A stretch of 10,929 nt of DNA from Kiloniellaceae bacterium (GTDB taxonomy: Bacteria > Pseudomonadota > Alphaproteobacteria > Kiloniellales > Kiloniellaceae), in assembly GCA_028280915.1 (NCBI GenBank), contig JANQKX010000099.1, positions 1-10,929 of the forward strand, read 5' to 3'. Position numbers and translations under genes: made by a program. The notes beneath the pieces are model-generated. The model had not been told where the DNA came from. It did no database searches and saw only the letters and a program-made list of their open reading frames with translations. Positions 1 through 7,182 of the stretch are shown here, one piece after another. How positions within the stretch are numbered: position 1 is the stretch's first letter; each line of letters begins with the position of its first letter.

Positions 1-878
1 TACATATCCTGGCTTTTCAGGGCGTCCAGCAGCATGGCGCCGGTGGTGGGCAGATCCAGCACCACCGAGACCAGCACCGCGCCGGAAATGACCTGGGGCA
101 GGATCATGCCGATATCGGCGATGAAGGGATTGAGGGAAAGCCGCAAGGGGTACTTGATCAGCAAACGGATGGGGGAGAGGCCCTTGGCCCGGGCCGTGAC
201 CACGTATTGCTTTTGCAGCTCGTCCAACAAATTGGCGCGCAGGCGCCGGATCATGGCCGCCGTGCCCGAGGTGCCGATCACCACCACCGGCACCCAGAGA
301 TGTTCCAGTACCGATAGCACCTTGGCCCAGCTCCAGGGCTGATCGACGAATTCCGGGTCCATGAGGCCGCCGATGGAGGTGCCGAACCAAACATTGGCGA
401 AATAAAGCAATATCAGCGCCAGCAAGAAGTTGGGCGTGGCCAGGCCCAAAAACCCGATGAAGGTCAAGGTATAGTCGCCGAGGGAATACTGCCGCACGGC
501 GGAATAAACCCCGATGGGGAAGGAGACCGCGTAGGTAAAGATAATGGTGGTGATGGCGACCACGAAGGAGAGCCACAAACGGTTGCCGATCACCGTGGTG
601 ACCGGCAATTGATGCTCGAAGGAATAGCCCAGATCCCCCTGCAGCAGGCCGAAGGCCCAAACCGCGTATTGCTCCCAGAGGGGCCGGTCCAGGCCGTACT
701 GCTGGCGCAGGAACTCGATCTTGGTGGGGTCGATCTTTTCCCCTTGCGCCTGTAGTTCGGAGATATAGGTCTCCAGATAATCGCCGGGCGGCAGCTGGAT
801 GATGAAAAACACCACCATGCTGATGGCGATCAGCGTGGGGATCATGGCCAGGATGCGGTTGACCGTGTAACGCAGCAT
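1..878 (-). CDS. OppB/DppB-family ABC importer permease, C-terminus cut by window edge
   Basis: Inner-membrane permease subunit of a peptide/nickel/oligosaccharide-class (Dpp/Opp) ABC importer. The frame is open from an ATG at 878 for 292 codons to the window edge. The start MLRYTVNRILAMIPTL leads straight into a first helix (about residues 9-28), followed by the family's periplasmic region with YGLDRPLWEQY (61-71) and GDLGYSFE (81-88). Further hydrophobic helices lie near 102-125, 138-165, 194-208 and 252-275. The cytoplasmic EAA-type coupling loop is YVVTARAKGLSPIRLLIKYPLR, with T228-A229-R230-A231-K232-G233 as its core. About 30-40 residues are probably missing. The start lies 4 nt after the stop of the ATPase gene, with a GGAGG Shine-Dalgarno at 888-892, so the two form one operon. 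The partner DppC-type permease and binding protein are not in view and probably lie beyond the edge. Substrate is not determined: the PPGDYLETYISELQAQGE stretch resembles a rhizobial-type subgroup I recall only from memory. Confidence 0.93.
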   Translation of the reverse strand, partial: MLRYTVNRILAMIPTLIAISMVVFFIIQLPPGDYLETYISELQAQGEKIDPTKIEFLRQQYGLDRPLWEQYAVWAFGLLQGDLGYSFEHQLPVTTVIGNRLWLSFVVAITTIIFTYAVSFPIGVYSAVRQYSLGDYTLTFIGFLGLATPNFLLALILLYFANVWFGTSIGGLMDPEFVDQPWSWAKVLSVLEHLWVPVVVIGTSGTAAMIRRLRANLLDELQKQYVVTARAKGLSPIRLLIKYPLRLSLNPFIADIGMILPQVISGAVLVSVVLDLPTTGAMLLDALKSQDM

Positions 879-882
879 GGGC

Positions 883-2787
883 CTAGACCTCCACCGTTGC
901 CGGCGCCGGCTTGGCCCAGGCGCGCACATAGTGGCCGTCTTTCAGGTGGATCATGGCCAGCTCGCGGCTGCCGTCGACGCGATAGGGTTCGGGCCAGGTG
1001 GCCGGGTCCGAGGCCCGGCCCTGCATGAGGGCGGTCAGATCCAGCCGGTGGTTGGGATCGGGTTCGGGCACTGCTGCCAAGAGTGCCTTGGTATAGGGAT
1101 GGGTGGGGTTTTTGAACAGCAGGTCCCGCGGCGCCAGCTCCACCAGGCGTCCCCGGCACATGACCGCGATGCGGTCGGCGATGTAATCCACCACCGCCAG
1201 GTTATGGCTGATGAAAATATAGGTCAGGCCCAAGGCGCTCTGCAGGTCCTTCAGCAGGTTGAGGATCTGGGCCTGAATGGACACGTCCAGGGCCGAGACC
1301 GGCTCGTCGCAGATCAGCAGTTCCGGCTTCAAGGCCAGGGCGCGGGCGATGCCGATGCGCTGGCGCTGGCCGCCGGAAAAGCTGTGGGGATAGCGCCGCA
1401 GGTGGCGCCGGTCCAGGCCCACCAGCCCCATGAGTTCCTCGACCATATGGGCCCGTTCTTCGGCGTTGCCGATCCCGTGGATCAGCAAGGGCTCGCTAAT
1501 GATCTCAAACACGCTCATGCGGGGATTGAGGGACGAAAAAGGGTCCTGGAACATGAATTGGATGCGCTGGCGGAACTTGATCAGCTCCGCGCCCTTCAGG
1601 CTCAGAAGGTCCAGGGGCTGGCCGTGGTCGTCGAAGGTGATGCTGCCGTTGTCGGGTGTCAGCGCCCGCATGATCATTTTCGATAGGGTGGTCTTGCCGC
1701 AGCCGCTTTCCCCCACCAGCCCCAGGCACTCGCCCCGGCGTACGGCAAAGCTCACGTCGTCGACGGCCAGGATCTGTTCTTTCTCGCCGGTACCGAAGAG
1801 GCCCGACTTACGGATGGAAAACCGCTTGGTCAGGTGTTCCACCTGCAACAGCGGCGCGGCCGAGTCCGATTTGGGCGGCAGGGCACGGGCGCCGTTGCCT
1901 CTTTGGGCCCACTGTTGAATGGTCTCGCCGGTCTTGATCTCCCGGATGGGGACCAGACGCTCGCCCGGTTCCATGTCGAAACGGGGCACGGCGCGCAGCA
2001 AGGCTTTCAAATAAGGGTGTTCCGGGGCGCCGAAGATCTGGTCTAGGGAGCCCCGCTCCATGATTTCGCCGTGGTACATGACCACCACGTCCTCGGCCAC
2101 GTTGGCGACCACCCCCAGGTCGTGGGTGATCATGAGCACGGACATGCCCAGGGCGTCCCGCAATTCCTGCAGGAGTTTGAGAATCTGCGCCTGAATGGTG
2201 ACGTCCAGGGCGGTGGTGGGCTCGTCGGCGATCAGCAGGGCCGGACGGCAAACCAAGGCCATGGAGATGACCGCCCGTTGCCGCAACCCGCCCGACAGCT
2301 CGAAGGGATAGGTTTTCAAGGTCTTGGCCGGATCGGGAAAGCCCACCAGCTGAAGCATTTCCAGCATGATCCCTTCGCTTTCCTCGGGCCGCACCGCCCG
2401 GTGCAGCTCCAAGGCTTCGCGGATTTGATTGCCCACGGTGTGCACCGGCGACAGGGCGGTCATGGGCTCTTGGAAAATGATCGAGATGCGGCCACCGCGG
2501 ATGGCCCGCATCTCTTTACTGTCCGGCGGTATCTTGGCGATGTCCACCACCGCGCCGTCGGCCAAGGGGTCGGCGAAGAGGATCTGTCCCCCCGTGATCG
2601 CGGCGGTTTTGGGCAAGATCCCCATGATCGCCTGGGAAATGACCGACTTGCCCGAACCGGATTCGCCCACCAGGGCCACGGTGCCGCCGGGACGGATGCG
2701 GAAATCCACCCCGCGCACGGCCTCCAACTTCCCCTCCGGCAGATTAAAGGTGACGCGGAGGTCCTTTATCTCCAGCAAATCGGTCAC
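883..2787 (-). CDS. Double-NBD ATP-binding protein of a Dpp/Opp-class ABC importer (YejF/GsiA-like architecture)
   Basis: Cytoplasmic ATPase with two nucleotide-binding domains in one chain of 634 residues, energising the adjacent OppB-type permease. NBD1 has Walker A GESGSGKS (41-48), Q-loop Q106, signature LSGGLRQR (164-171), Walker B LLIADE (184-189) and H-loop H222. NBD2 has Walker A GESGCGKT (359-366), Q-loop Q414, signature FSGGQRQR (470-477), Walker B LLICDE (490-495) and H528. All catalytic residues are present in both halves. Each NBD ends in the Opp/Dpp C-terminal motif (HPYLKALLRAVP near 257-268; THPYTKALLAAVPEP in NBD2). The chain is about 100 residues longer than E. coli YejF as I remember it, because of a longer linker and a C-terminal tail with DPATWPEPYRV. 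The start is GTG at 2787 and its GTGA overlaps the upstream TGA by 4 nt. No strong Shine-Dalgarno is visible, which suggests translational coupling. Substrate (peptide or oligosaccharide) cannot be assigned. Confidence 0.95.
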   Translation of the reverse strand: MTDLLEIKDLRVTFNLPEGKLEAVRGVDFRIRPGGTVALVGESGSGKSVISQAIMGILPKTAAITGGQILFADPLADGAVVDIAKIPPDSKEMRAIRGGRISIIFQEPMTALSPVHTVGNQIREALELHRAVRPEESEGIMLEMLQLVGFPDPAKTLKTYPFELSGGLRQRAVISMALVCRPALLIADEPTTALDVTIQAQILKLLQELRDALGMSVLMITHDLGVVANVAEDVVVMYHGEIMERGSLDQIFGAPEHPYLKALLRAVPRFDMEPGERLVPIREIKTGETIQQWAQRGNGARALPPKSDSAAPLLQVEHLTKRFSIRKSGLFGTGEKEQILAVDDVSFAVRRGECLGLVGESGCGKTTLSKMIMRALTPDNGSITFDDHGQPLDLLSLKGAELIKFRQRIQFMFQDPFSSLNPRMSVFEIISEPLLIHGIGNAEERAHMVEELMGLVGLDRRHLRRYPHSFSGGQRQRIGIARALALKPELLICDEPVSALDVSIQAQILNLLKDLQSALGLTYIFISHNLAVVDYIADRIAVMCRGRLVELAPRDLLFKNPTHPYTKALLAAVPEPDPNHRLDLTALMQGRASDPATWPEPYRVDGSRELAMIHLKDGHYVRAWAKPAPATVEV

Positions 2788-3380
2788 GGCGAGCCGGATC
2801 CCACGGCGGCCCGGGGAAGGGGGTCTTGGCCGGATGCCACCAAGTCTTCTGGCAGATCTTCAGGGGAATGCGGCGATGTGGGGTCGATGCCCAGGCTGAT
2901 CAGGTTGGCAATGGTGGTGGAATCCAGGGCCACCTCGGCCTTGCGCGCGGCTATGAAAACCTCTCGCACGACGTCCGAAAAGCCCTCTAGGGCCGAATCA
3001 CAGGAAATCTTGCCGCCGGCGCCTTTCACCGTGAGTTGGAAAAAGCCGTTGGCTTGAGTGGCGGCCTTGCGCCGGCTTCCGAAGTAGCGCAGCTTCACCT
3101 GGCGCAGCTCGGCAAGGGGGATTTGCCGGGCGACAAAGGGTAGCATGGTCAGGTCGCTGACGGCGGTGAGGCGCTGGTTTTCCAGGTCAATGCGCAAGGT
3201 CTGCCGCAGCGCCGTGCGCAGCCCAAACACCCCGAAAATCACCACGAGAAAGGTAAAGATCGTGGCCGTGACCCAGGACAGGGGCACGGCAATCAGTCCG
3301 ATCAGGCCAACCGCCACCCCCGAAGCGGCGCGCAGATAATCCCCCAGGAGTGCCCGTTTTGGATAACGGTGCGAACTCAC
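2784..3380 (-). CDS. Small two-helix membrane protein of unknown function, possible PH-like cytoplasmic domain
   Basis: I do not recognise this gene. The 198-residue product has a short basic N-terminus, two adjacent hydrophobic helices (about 19-36 and 38-55) split by a tight turn near P33-S35, then a soluble region alternating beta-like and charged segments (LRIDLENQRLTAVSDL; IPLAELRQVKLRYFG) and an acidic, proline-rich tail. Two helices followed by a beta-rich domain recall bacterial PH-like or DUF2244-type membrane proteins, but this is only resemblance of layout. I chose the GTG at 3380. It lies 1 nt after the stop of the deacetylase gene and has GGGAG 7 nt upstream. The frame stays open to an ATG at 3476, but that start would overlap the deacetylase gene by 95 nt. 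The stop overlaps the importer ATPase start by 4 nt, so the gene bridges the biosynthetic and importer parts of the operon. Confidence 0.8.
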   Translation of the reverse strand: MSSHRYPKRALLGDYLRAASGVAVGLIGLIAVPLSWVTATIFTFLVVIFGVFGLRTALRQTLRIDLENQRLTAVSDLTMLPFVARQIPLAELRQVKLRYFGSRRKAATQANGFFQLTVKGAGGKISCDSALEGFSDVVREVFIAARKAEVALDSTTIANLISLGIDPTSPHSPEDLPEDLVASGQDPLPRAAVGSGSP

Positions 3381-3381
3381 G

Positions 3382-4188
3382 CTATTTCTCCCAACGCTGT
3401 TTTTCGCGAGCGCGTTGGTCGCAGTGTAACGAGAAAACCTCTTTGGCTGAAAGGAATTCTGCCGCCGGGGCGCCATTTAGATGATCAAAAAGTCGTTGGA
3501 GGAAATCCCAGCAGACCTCGTCATGGACCAAATGATGGGTCATGATCCCGGTGGGCTCCCGCGGATCGCAATCACCGCCGCGCCGCTGCTTTAAGTGGGT
3601 GGCGATGTCGGCGCAGATGGCCTCCGATCCCAAAAAGGCCCGGTGAGGCCGCCAGCGGAACAGGTCCACCTGGCAATGGCTCATCGGCAGGCCGGAGGGA
3701 TCGCGGGCCGACGGCCGTTGGCCGAAGCAGGACAGGCCGGAAAAGCCCAAGCCCGCCAGGCGATCGGCCAAGCCCGGGTCGATCCGATTCCAAGGCGGCA
3801 CCAAGACCGGCAGGAAGCGGTCGGGAAAGAGCCGGATCAGATGTTCCCGTCCCATCGTCAGTTCCGCCGCGATTGCCTCGAGTGGTCGATGGGCACCCAG
3901 TTCCTGCTTTTTCTCCGACGGGGGCGCATGGTTGAGGTGGGCGTAGCCGTGTTGCAGGACCGTAACCCTGGTCGGTTCGTCCGACAGGCAGGCCGCCAGG
4001 TCTAGCCCGGCGGCCTTGGGGATCACGGCCAGGCTCAGCGGCAGGTCCTGGCCGCGGGCCAAGTCCAACAGCCGATCCAATGCCGGACAGGGCTCGGCCG
4101 CGTCGTCGTCGCGCCACCAAAGGGTGGCTGTCCGCCCGTCTGCCGACCAACGGGCCAGTTCCTCATCGAGTAGCTGGAACGACGTCAT
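3382..4188 (-). CDS. Polysaccharide deacetylase family protein (CE4/NodB-like), no signal peptide
   Basis: Predicted metal-dependent deacetylase of 268 residues, expected to remove N-acetyl groups from an amino sugar. The CE4-like motifs appear in order. WWRDDDA (24-30) carries the catalytic-base and metal aspartates. QHGYAHLNH (79-87) supplies the metal-binding H80-x3-H84. VPPWNR (130-135) is the substrate-groove motif. THHLVHD (217-223) carries the late histidine. Motifs are divergent from classical TFDDG/HSxxH enzymes, so distant family membership is the safer claim and activity is inferred. There is no signal peptide or membrane segment at the N-terminus (MTSFQLLDEELARWSADG), so it should act in the cytoplasm, as NodB does, on a precursor and not on finished polysaccharide. 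Its ATG overlaps the stop of the upstream glycosyltransferase gene by 4 nt, supporting action on that enzyme's product. The membrane protein gene follows after 1 nt. Confidence 0.85.
   Translation of the reverse strand: MTSFQLLDEELARWSADGRTATLWWRDDDAAEPCPALDRLLDLARGQDLPLSLAVIPKAAGLDLAACLSDEPTRVTVLQHGYAHLNHAPPSEKKQELGAHRPLEAIAAELTMGREHLIRLFPDRFLPVLVPPWNRIDPGLADRLAGLGFSGLSCFGQRPSARDPSGLPMSHCQVDLFRWRPHRAFLGSEAICADIATHLKQRRGGDCDPREPTGIMTHHLVHDEVCWDFLQRLFDHLNGAPAAEFLSAKEVFSLHCDQRAREKQRWEK
3388..3392 (-). promoter_or_regulatory. Ribosome-binding site deciding the GTG start at 3380
   Basis: On the minus strand GGGAG is followed by 7 nt (AAATAGC) and GTG. This spacing is ideal, whereas the alternative upstream ATG at 3476 lies well inside the preceding gene. 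The site overlaps by two bases the right arm of an inverted repeat (3391-3418). Confidence 0.65.
3391..3418 (-). repeat. Inverted repeat at the deacetylase/membrane-protein junction, abutting a ribosome-binding site
   Basis: Perfect 7-bp arms CCAACGC and GCGTTGG are separated by 14 nt. In the transcript the right arm ends on the first two bases of the GGGAG ribosome-binding site of the gene starting at 3380. The repeat lies inside the 3' end of the deacetylase coding sequence. No U-run follows, so it is not an intrinsic terminator. A role in limiting translation of the downstream genes is inference. Confidence 0.4.
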
Positions 4189-5360
4189 CGCGCTGTTTCG
4201 CCGATCAGGTCCCGCAGGATCAGGGCGGTGTTGCGGGCGCCGTCGCAGTCCAAGGTCAGCGGTGGGGCCTTTTCCTGGGCGGCTTGATGGTCGATGGCCT
4301 GGGCCAGGCGCTGGGGTGTGAGGTCCTTTTCCGCCACCATGGTCAGCAGGCCGCGTTCGGCCAGGCGCCGGGTGCGAAAACTCTGTTCACTTTCCGCGCC
4401 GGCGGCAAACGGCACCACGACCGAGGGGATGCCCAGGGCCATCAATTCCAGCACCGTATTGTAGCCGCCCTGGCTGATGGAAAGAGCGCCCCGGGCCAGC
4501 AACTGATGGAAATCCGGCCGGGCCCGTTCCACGATCATGCCGGTGGGCGCATTGGCCGCATAGGCGGCAAAGTCCCCATCGGGAAAGTTATGGCCGATCA
4601 GCACGCGCCAGGGCGCGTCGGCCAGAGAACTGAGGGCGCGGGCCGCTAAGCAAGCCCGCAGCAGGGGACCGGCGACGGCGCCGCCGCCAGCGGAGACGAT
4701 GACCTCCCCGGAGCGTGGCTCGGACGGCAGGCCTGAAGGCACATCGACCACATAGCCACTGTAACGCAGCCGGTCCGCGAGGGCACGGGCTTGCGGAAAT
4801 GTTTGGTCCAGCGTTATGAAGCGGGGGTCCCCATGCACGATGGCCAGGTCGAAAAAGCGCTCGAAGCAGTCGATCATCCAGCGCAGCTTCTCCGGCTTTT
4901 TTTGCTGGGTCAGGATGTCGCGCAAGGAGCAGATGACTTTCGGGGCAGGGGAGTCCGCGCGGGCCGCTTCCAGGAGGGGGAGCAGCTCGAAGCGCACCTG
5001 ACGCCGGCCGAAAGGAAACAGCTCGATCAAGAGGGACTTGGGCCGTATCTCCCGATAGAGCGCCAGCAACTGGTCCCGGCGGGCGTCCTTGAAGGATTGA
5101 TCTATGGGGTGCCCCTCGCTGTCCAGAAGCGTGAAGCTCTCGTCCACGGACTTGATCGGCGGCAACTGGACAAAGCGCACCGGACCGAAATCCAAATGGG
5201 GGACGGCTTGGCCGCCGCTGACAAAAACTACCTTCAGACCCTGGGCGGCGAGCGCCTTGGACAGCACCGCTGCGCGCCGGAGATGGCCGATGCCCAAAAG
5301 GTGCTGGACATAAAGCAGAACGTCGGCCCGAGAAGTTTCTTTGTGACGCGCTTCACCCAT
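4185..5360 (-). CDS. MurG-like GT-B glycosyltransferase (GT28-C-type fold), second copy in the operon
   Basis: Predicted nucleotide-sugar glycosyltransferase of 391 residues. The N-terminal domain has the glycine-rich acceptor-side loop GIGHLRR (23-29), the linker region has VIVSAGGGAVAGPLL, and the C-terminal domain has SQGGYNT (296-302) followed by LELMALGIPSVVVPF, the donor-binding signature of MurG and glycosyltransferase family 28 C-terminal domains. No signal peptide is seen, so it is cytoplasmic or peripheral. It shares both signature loops with the first gene of the operon (8442-9656), but length and intervening sequence differ clearly, so they are diverged paralogues and probably add different sugars. 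Its ATG lies 8 nt inside the end of the phosphatase gene, and its stop overlaps the deacetylase start by 4 nt. Donor and acceptor cannot be named. It is not the cell's MurG: there are no neighbouring murein genes. Confidence 0.88.
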   Translation of the reverse strand: MGEARHKETSRADVLLYVQHLLGIGHLRRAAVLSKALAAQGLKVVFVSGGQAVPHLDFGPVRFVQLPPIKSVDESFTLLDSEGHPIDQSFKDARRDQLLALYREIRPKSLLIELFPFGRRQVRFELLPLLEAARADSPAPKVICSLRDILTQQKKPEKLRWMIDCFERFFDLAIVHGDPRFITLDQTFPQARALADRLRYSGYVVDVPSGLPSEPRSGEVIVSAGGGAVAGPLLRACLAARALSSLADAPWRVLIGHNFPDGDFAAYAANAPTGMIVERARPDFHQLLARGALSISQGGYNTVLELMALGIPSVVVPFAAGAESEQSFRTRRLAERGLLTMVAEKDLTPQRLAQAIDHQAAQEKAPPLTLDCDGARNTALILRDLIGETAR

Positions 5361-6015
5361 GGGTCCGCCTTGACCCCTTGTTTGCCGCTTCCGTGCCGGT
5401 CGCCGTCAGGGGGATGTTGAGGGACTGGACGGCAAGGGTGCCATCGGAACCGACCAAAAAGGCATGGGCGCAGGCATTTTTTAGTTTGACCGGTGGTTTG
5501 CCGAGCATGGGCCAGCCGGCGGCCAGGGCGTAGAGGGCCCGGATGATGCCCTTGTGCGTGACGGCGACGGTCGGTTCTTGCGACCGGGCCAAGTCTTGCA
5601 GGAAGGGTTGCAGGCGCCGTTGCACATCCCGGGGGCTTTCGCCGCCGGGGGCGCGGAAATCCAAGCCCTTGGCCTCGGCCTGCGCCATGCCCGCCGGATC
5701 ATCTTGCCGCAGTTCCGCCAAAACCTTGCCTTCCCAGGCGCCCCAATCCATTTCGATCAAGAGAGGCTCAACCTGAAGGCTCTGCGCACCCAGCAGCTCG
5801 GCGGTTTGTTGGGCCCGGGTCAAGGGGCTGGTCAGCCAGCGATAGCCGTTCCATTCGGTCGGCGGACGCCAGGATGCAACTTCGCGTTTGCCAGCTTGGG
5901 AGAGGGGCTGATCGCTGCGGCCCTGCATGCGGCCCTCATGGTTCCATTGGGTCGGGCCATGACGAATCAGCACCAAAGGTACTTTTTTGCTCTTTCCAAA
6001 TAAAGCGTCCCTCAT
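5353..6015 (-). CDS. Histidine phosphatase family protein (phosphoglycerate mutase-like)
   Basis: Cytoplasmic phosphatase of 220 residues using a phosphohistidine intermediate. LIRHGPTQWN (16-25) holds the catalytic R18-H19-G20. TSPLTRAQQTAELL (62-75) holds phosphate-binding R67. EMDWGAWEG (88-96) supplies the acid E88. VTHKGIIRAL (152-161) supplies the second catalytic histidine H154. The full catalytic set of the superfamily is therefore present. The family acts on many substrates (sugar phosphates, cobalamin precursors, phosphoproteins). Position between glycosyltransferase genes suggests a sugar-phosphate or lipid-phosphate intermediate of the same pathway, which is inference. The ATG at 6015 comes 5 nt after the upstream stop. 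The C-terminal 20 residues, rich in T, A and basic residues, lie outside the usual fold. The gene's end overlaps the next start by 8 nt. Confidence 0.9.
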   Translation of the reverse strand: MRDALFGKSKKVPLVLIRHGPTQWNHEGRMQGRSDQPLSQAGKREVASWRPPTEWNGYRWLTSPLTRAQQTAELLGAQSLQVEPLLIEMDWGAWEGKVLAELRQDDPAGMAQAEAKGLDFRAPGGESPRDVQRRLQPFLQDLARSQEPTVAVTHKGIIRALYALAAGWPMLGKPPVKLKNACAHAFLVGSDGTLAVQSLNIPLTATGTEAANKGSRRTHG

Positions 6016-6020
6016 ATAAT

Positions 6021-7175
6021 TCAGGCCTTGGTTAAAACAGGGACGGGGTGGTGTATGCAGCGCAAAATACGGGAAAGCGCCTCCGCCGCGGTGGTGATGT
6101 CATGTTCCTTGCCGGCCTTCTCCAGGGCAGCTTGGCCCATGACTTTCCGCTGTTCCGGCTGGCGCAGCATTTCGTCCACGGCTTGACCGAAAGCCTGCGA
6201 GTCCGCTTCCGGGCAGAGAATACCGGTGATGCCGTTTTGCACAATGGTGGCAATGCCGGCCCGGTCGGCGGAAACAACCGGCAAGCCGCTGGCTTGGGCT
6301 TCCAGGAGCGCCATGCCATAAGCTTCCTTGATGCCCGGCCAAACCATGACGTCACAGGCGGCGTAAACGGGCGGCAGATCCTCTTCGGGCAAGGCTCCCA
6401 GATATCTCAAACGGTCCGCCGGCAGGTCCTGGAAGGCGGCTCGCACCTCGTTTTTTGCCGGACCGTCGCCGCAAATCAGCAGGCGCCAGTTGTCCTGCCC
6501 CAGCGTTTCGAGCGCCTTGGCCAGGCAGCGATAGGAGTCGAGCTTGTCACCTGGACGCATCATGCCGACGGCCAGCAGCCAGATCGCGTCGGCCGGCAAT
6601 TCCAGTTCCTGGGCCAGCTCTTGCCGATAACGGGCCTTGTCGCCGGCGGTGGTCCGGTAGGGTGTCGTGTCCACAAAGGGCTTAAGGAAGGTGATCTTTT
6701 CCGGCTCGGGCAGGCATTGGGCATCTTCCGGGTTAAGGGCGATCACCCGCGCGGCCTGGGTCAAGGCCGGCAAAAGGGTCTCGTGCCACTTGGCCCAAGG
6801 GCCCTGTCGCCTTTTATTGGCCAAGGAGGCTTCGGCGACCACATAGGGAATGTTCAGTCGGCGGGCGATGGCGGGGCCGATCAGATCGGGTGCCTTGTAA
6901 TAAAGGTGGTAGGTAAACCAAACGTGCGGGTGCGGACCGCCGGTGCAATGGTCCCATTTTTGCAGCAGACGGTCTTGTTCCGATTTGGCTTGATGCTCGA
7001 TGTTGGTTTGGAATGATCTGTCGACGCACCCGTCCCAAGAGCGTAGGCGCGATGCAATCGTCACGTCGTGACCGGCCAGCTCCAGGGCCCGCAGCAAAAG
7101 CCGGCCAATGCGCCGGTCGCCCGACGGGGTGGCGTCGTCGGGCGCTTTCATGGGGGCATAAAAGGCGATGCGCAT
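6021..7175 (-). CDS. GT4-family glycosyltransferase
   Basis: Predicted retaining GT-B glycosyltransferase of 384 residues. It opens with MRIAFYAPMKAPDDATPSGDR, the usual first beta strand plus glycine loop of GT4 enzymes, followed by an R-rich helix. The C-terminal domain has LLICGDGPAKNEVR, then YAACDVMVWPG, then the E-x7-E donor motif in KEAYGMALLE (E284 and E292), followed by AQASGLPVVSADRAG. All are standard family-4 features. No membrane segment is present. Its start is 7 nt after the upstream glycosyltransferase stop and its end is 5 nt before the phosphatase start. The Shine-Dalgarno is poor, so translation probably depends on coupling. It has little resemblance to the neighbouring GT4 enzyme outside the shared motifs, so it is expected to have a separate specificity, which I cannot assign. 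Confidence 0.92.
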   Translation of the reverse strand: MRIAFYAPMKAPDDATPSGDRRIGRLLLRALELAGHDVTIASRLRSWDGCVDRSFQTNIEHQAKSEQDRLLQKWDHCTGGPHPHVWFTYHLYYKAPDLIGPAIARRLNIPYVVAEASLANKRRQGPWAKWHETLLPALTQAARVIALNPEDAQCLPEPEKITFLKPFVDTTPYRTTAGDKARYRQELAQELELPADAIWLLAVGMMRPGDKLDSYRCLAKALETLGQDNWRLLICGDGPAKNEVRAAFQDLPADRLRYLGALPEEDLPPVYAACDVMVWPGIKEAYGMALLEAQASGLPVVSADRAGIATIVQNGITGILCPEADSQAFGQAVDEMLRQPEQRKVMGQAALEKAGKEHDITTAAEALSRILRCIHHPVPVLTKA

Positions 7176-7182
7176 GGCGGGG

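Noticed and set aside
877..1686. 269-codon plus-strand frame opposite NBD2 of the ATPase
   Set aside because: Antisense to residues carrying intact Walker and signature motifs; no independent ribosome-binding site or family signal.
2071..3057. 328-codon plus-strand frame opposite the importer ATPase gene
   Set aside because: Shadow of the ATPase and membrane-protein genes; low-complexity G/H/Q/D-rich translation without recognisable motifs.
3381..3476. Upstream ATG start for the small membrane protein
   Set aside because: Would overlap the deacetylase gene by 95 nt; the GTG at 3380 has a well-spaced GGGAG and sits 1 nt past the previous stop.
6048..7016. 322-codon plus-strand frame opposite a GT4 gene
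   Set aside because: Mirror of the GT4 coding sequence; composition is typical of antisense frames.
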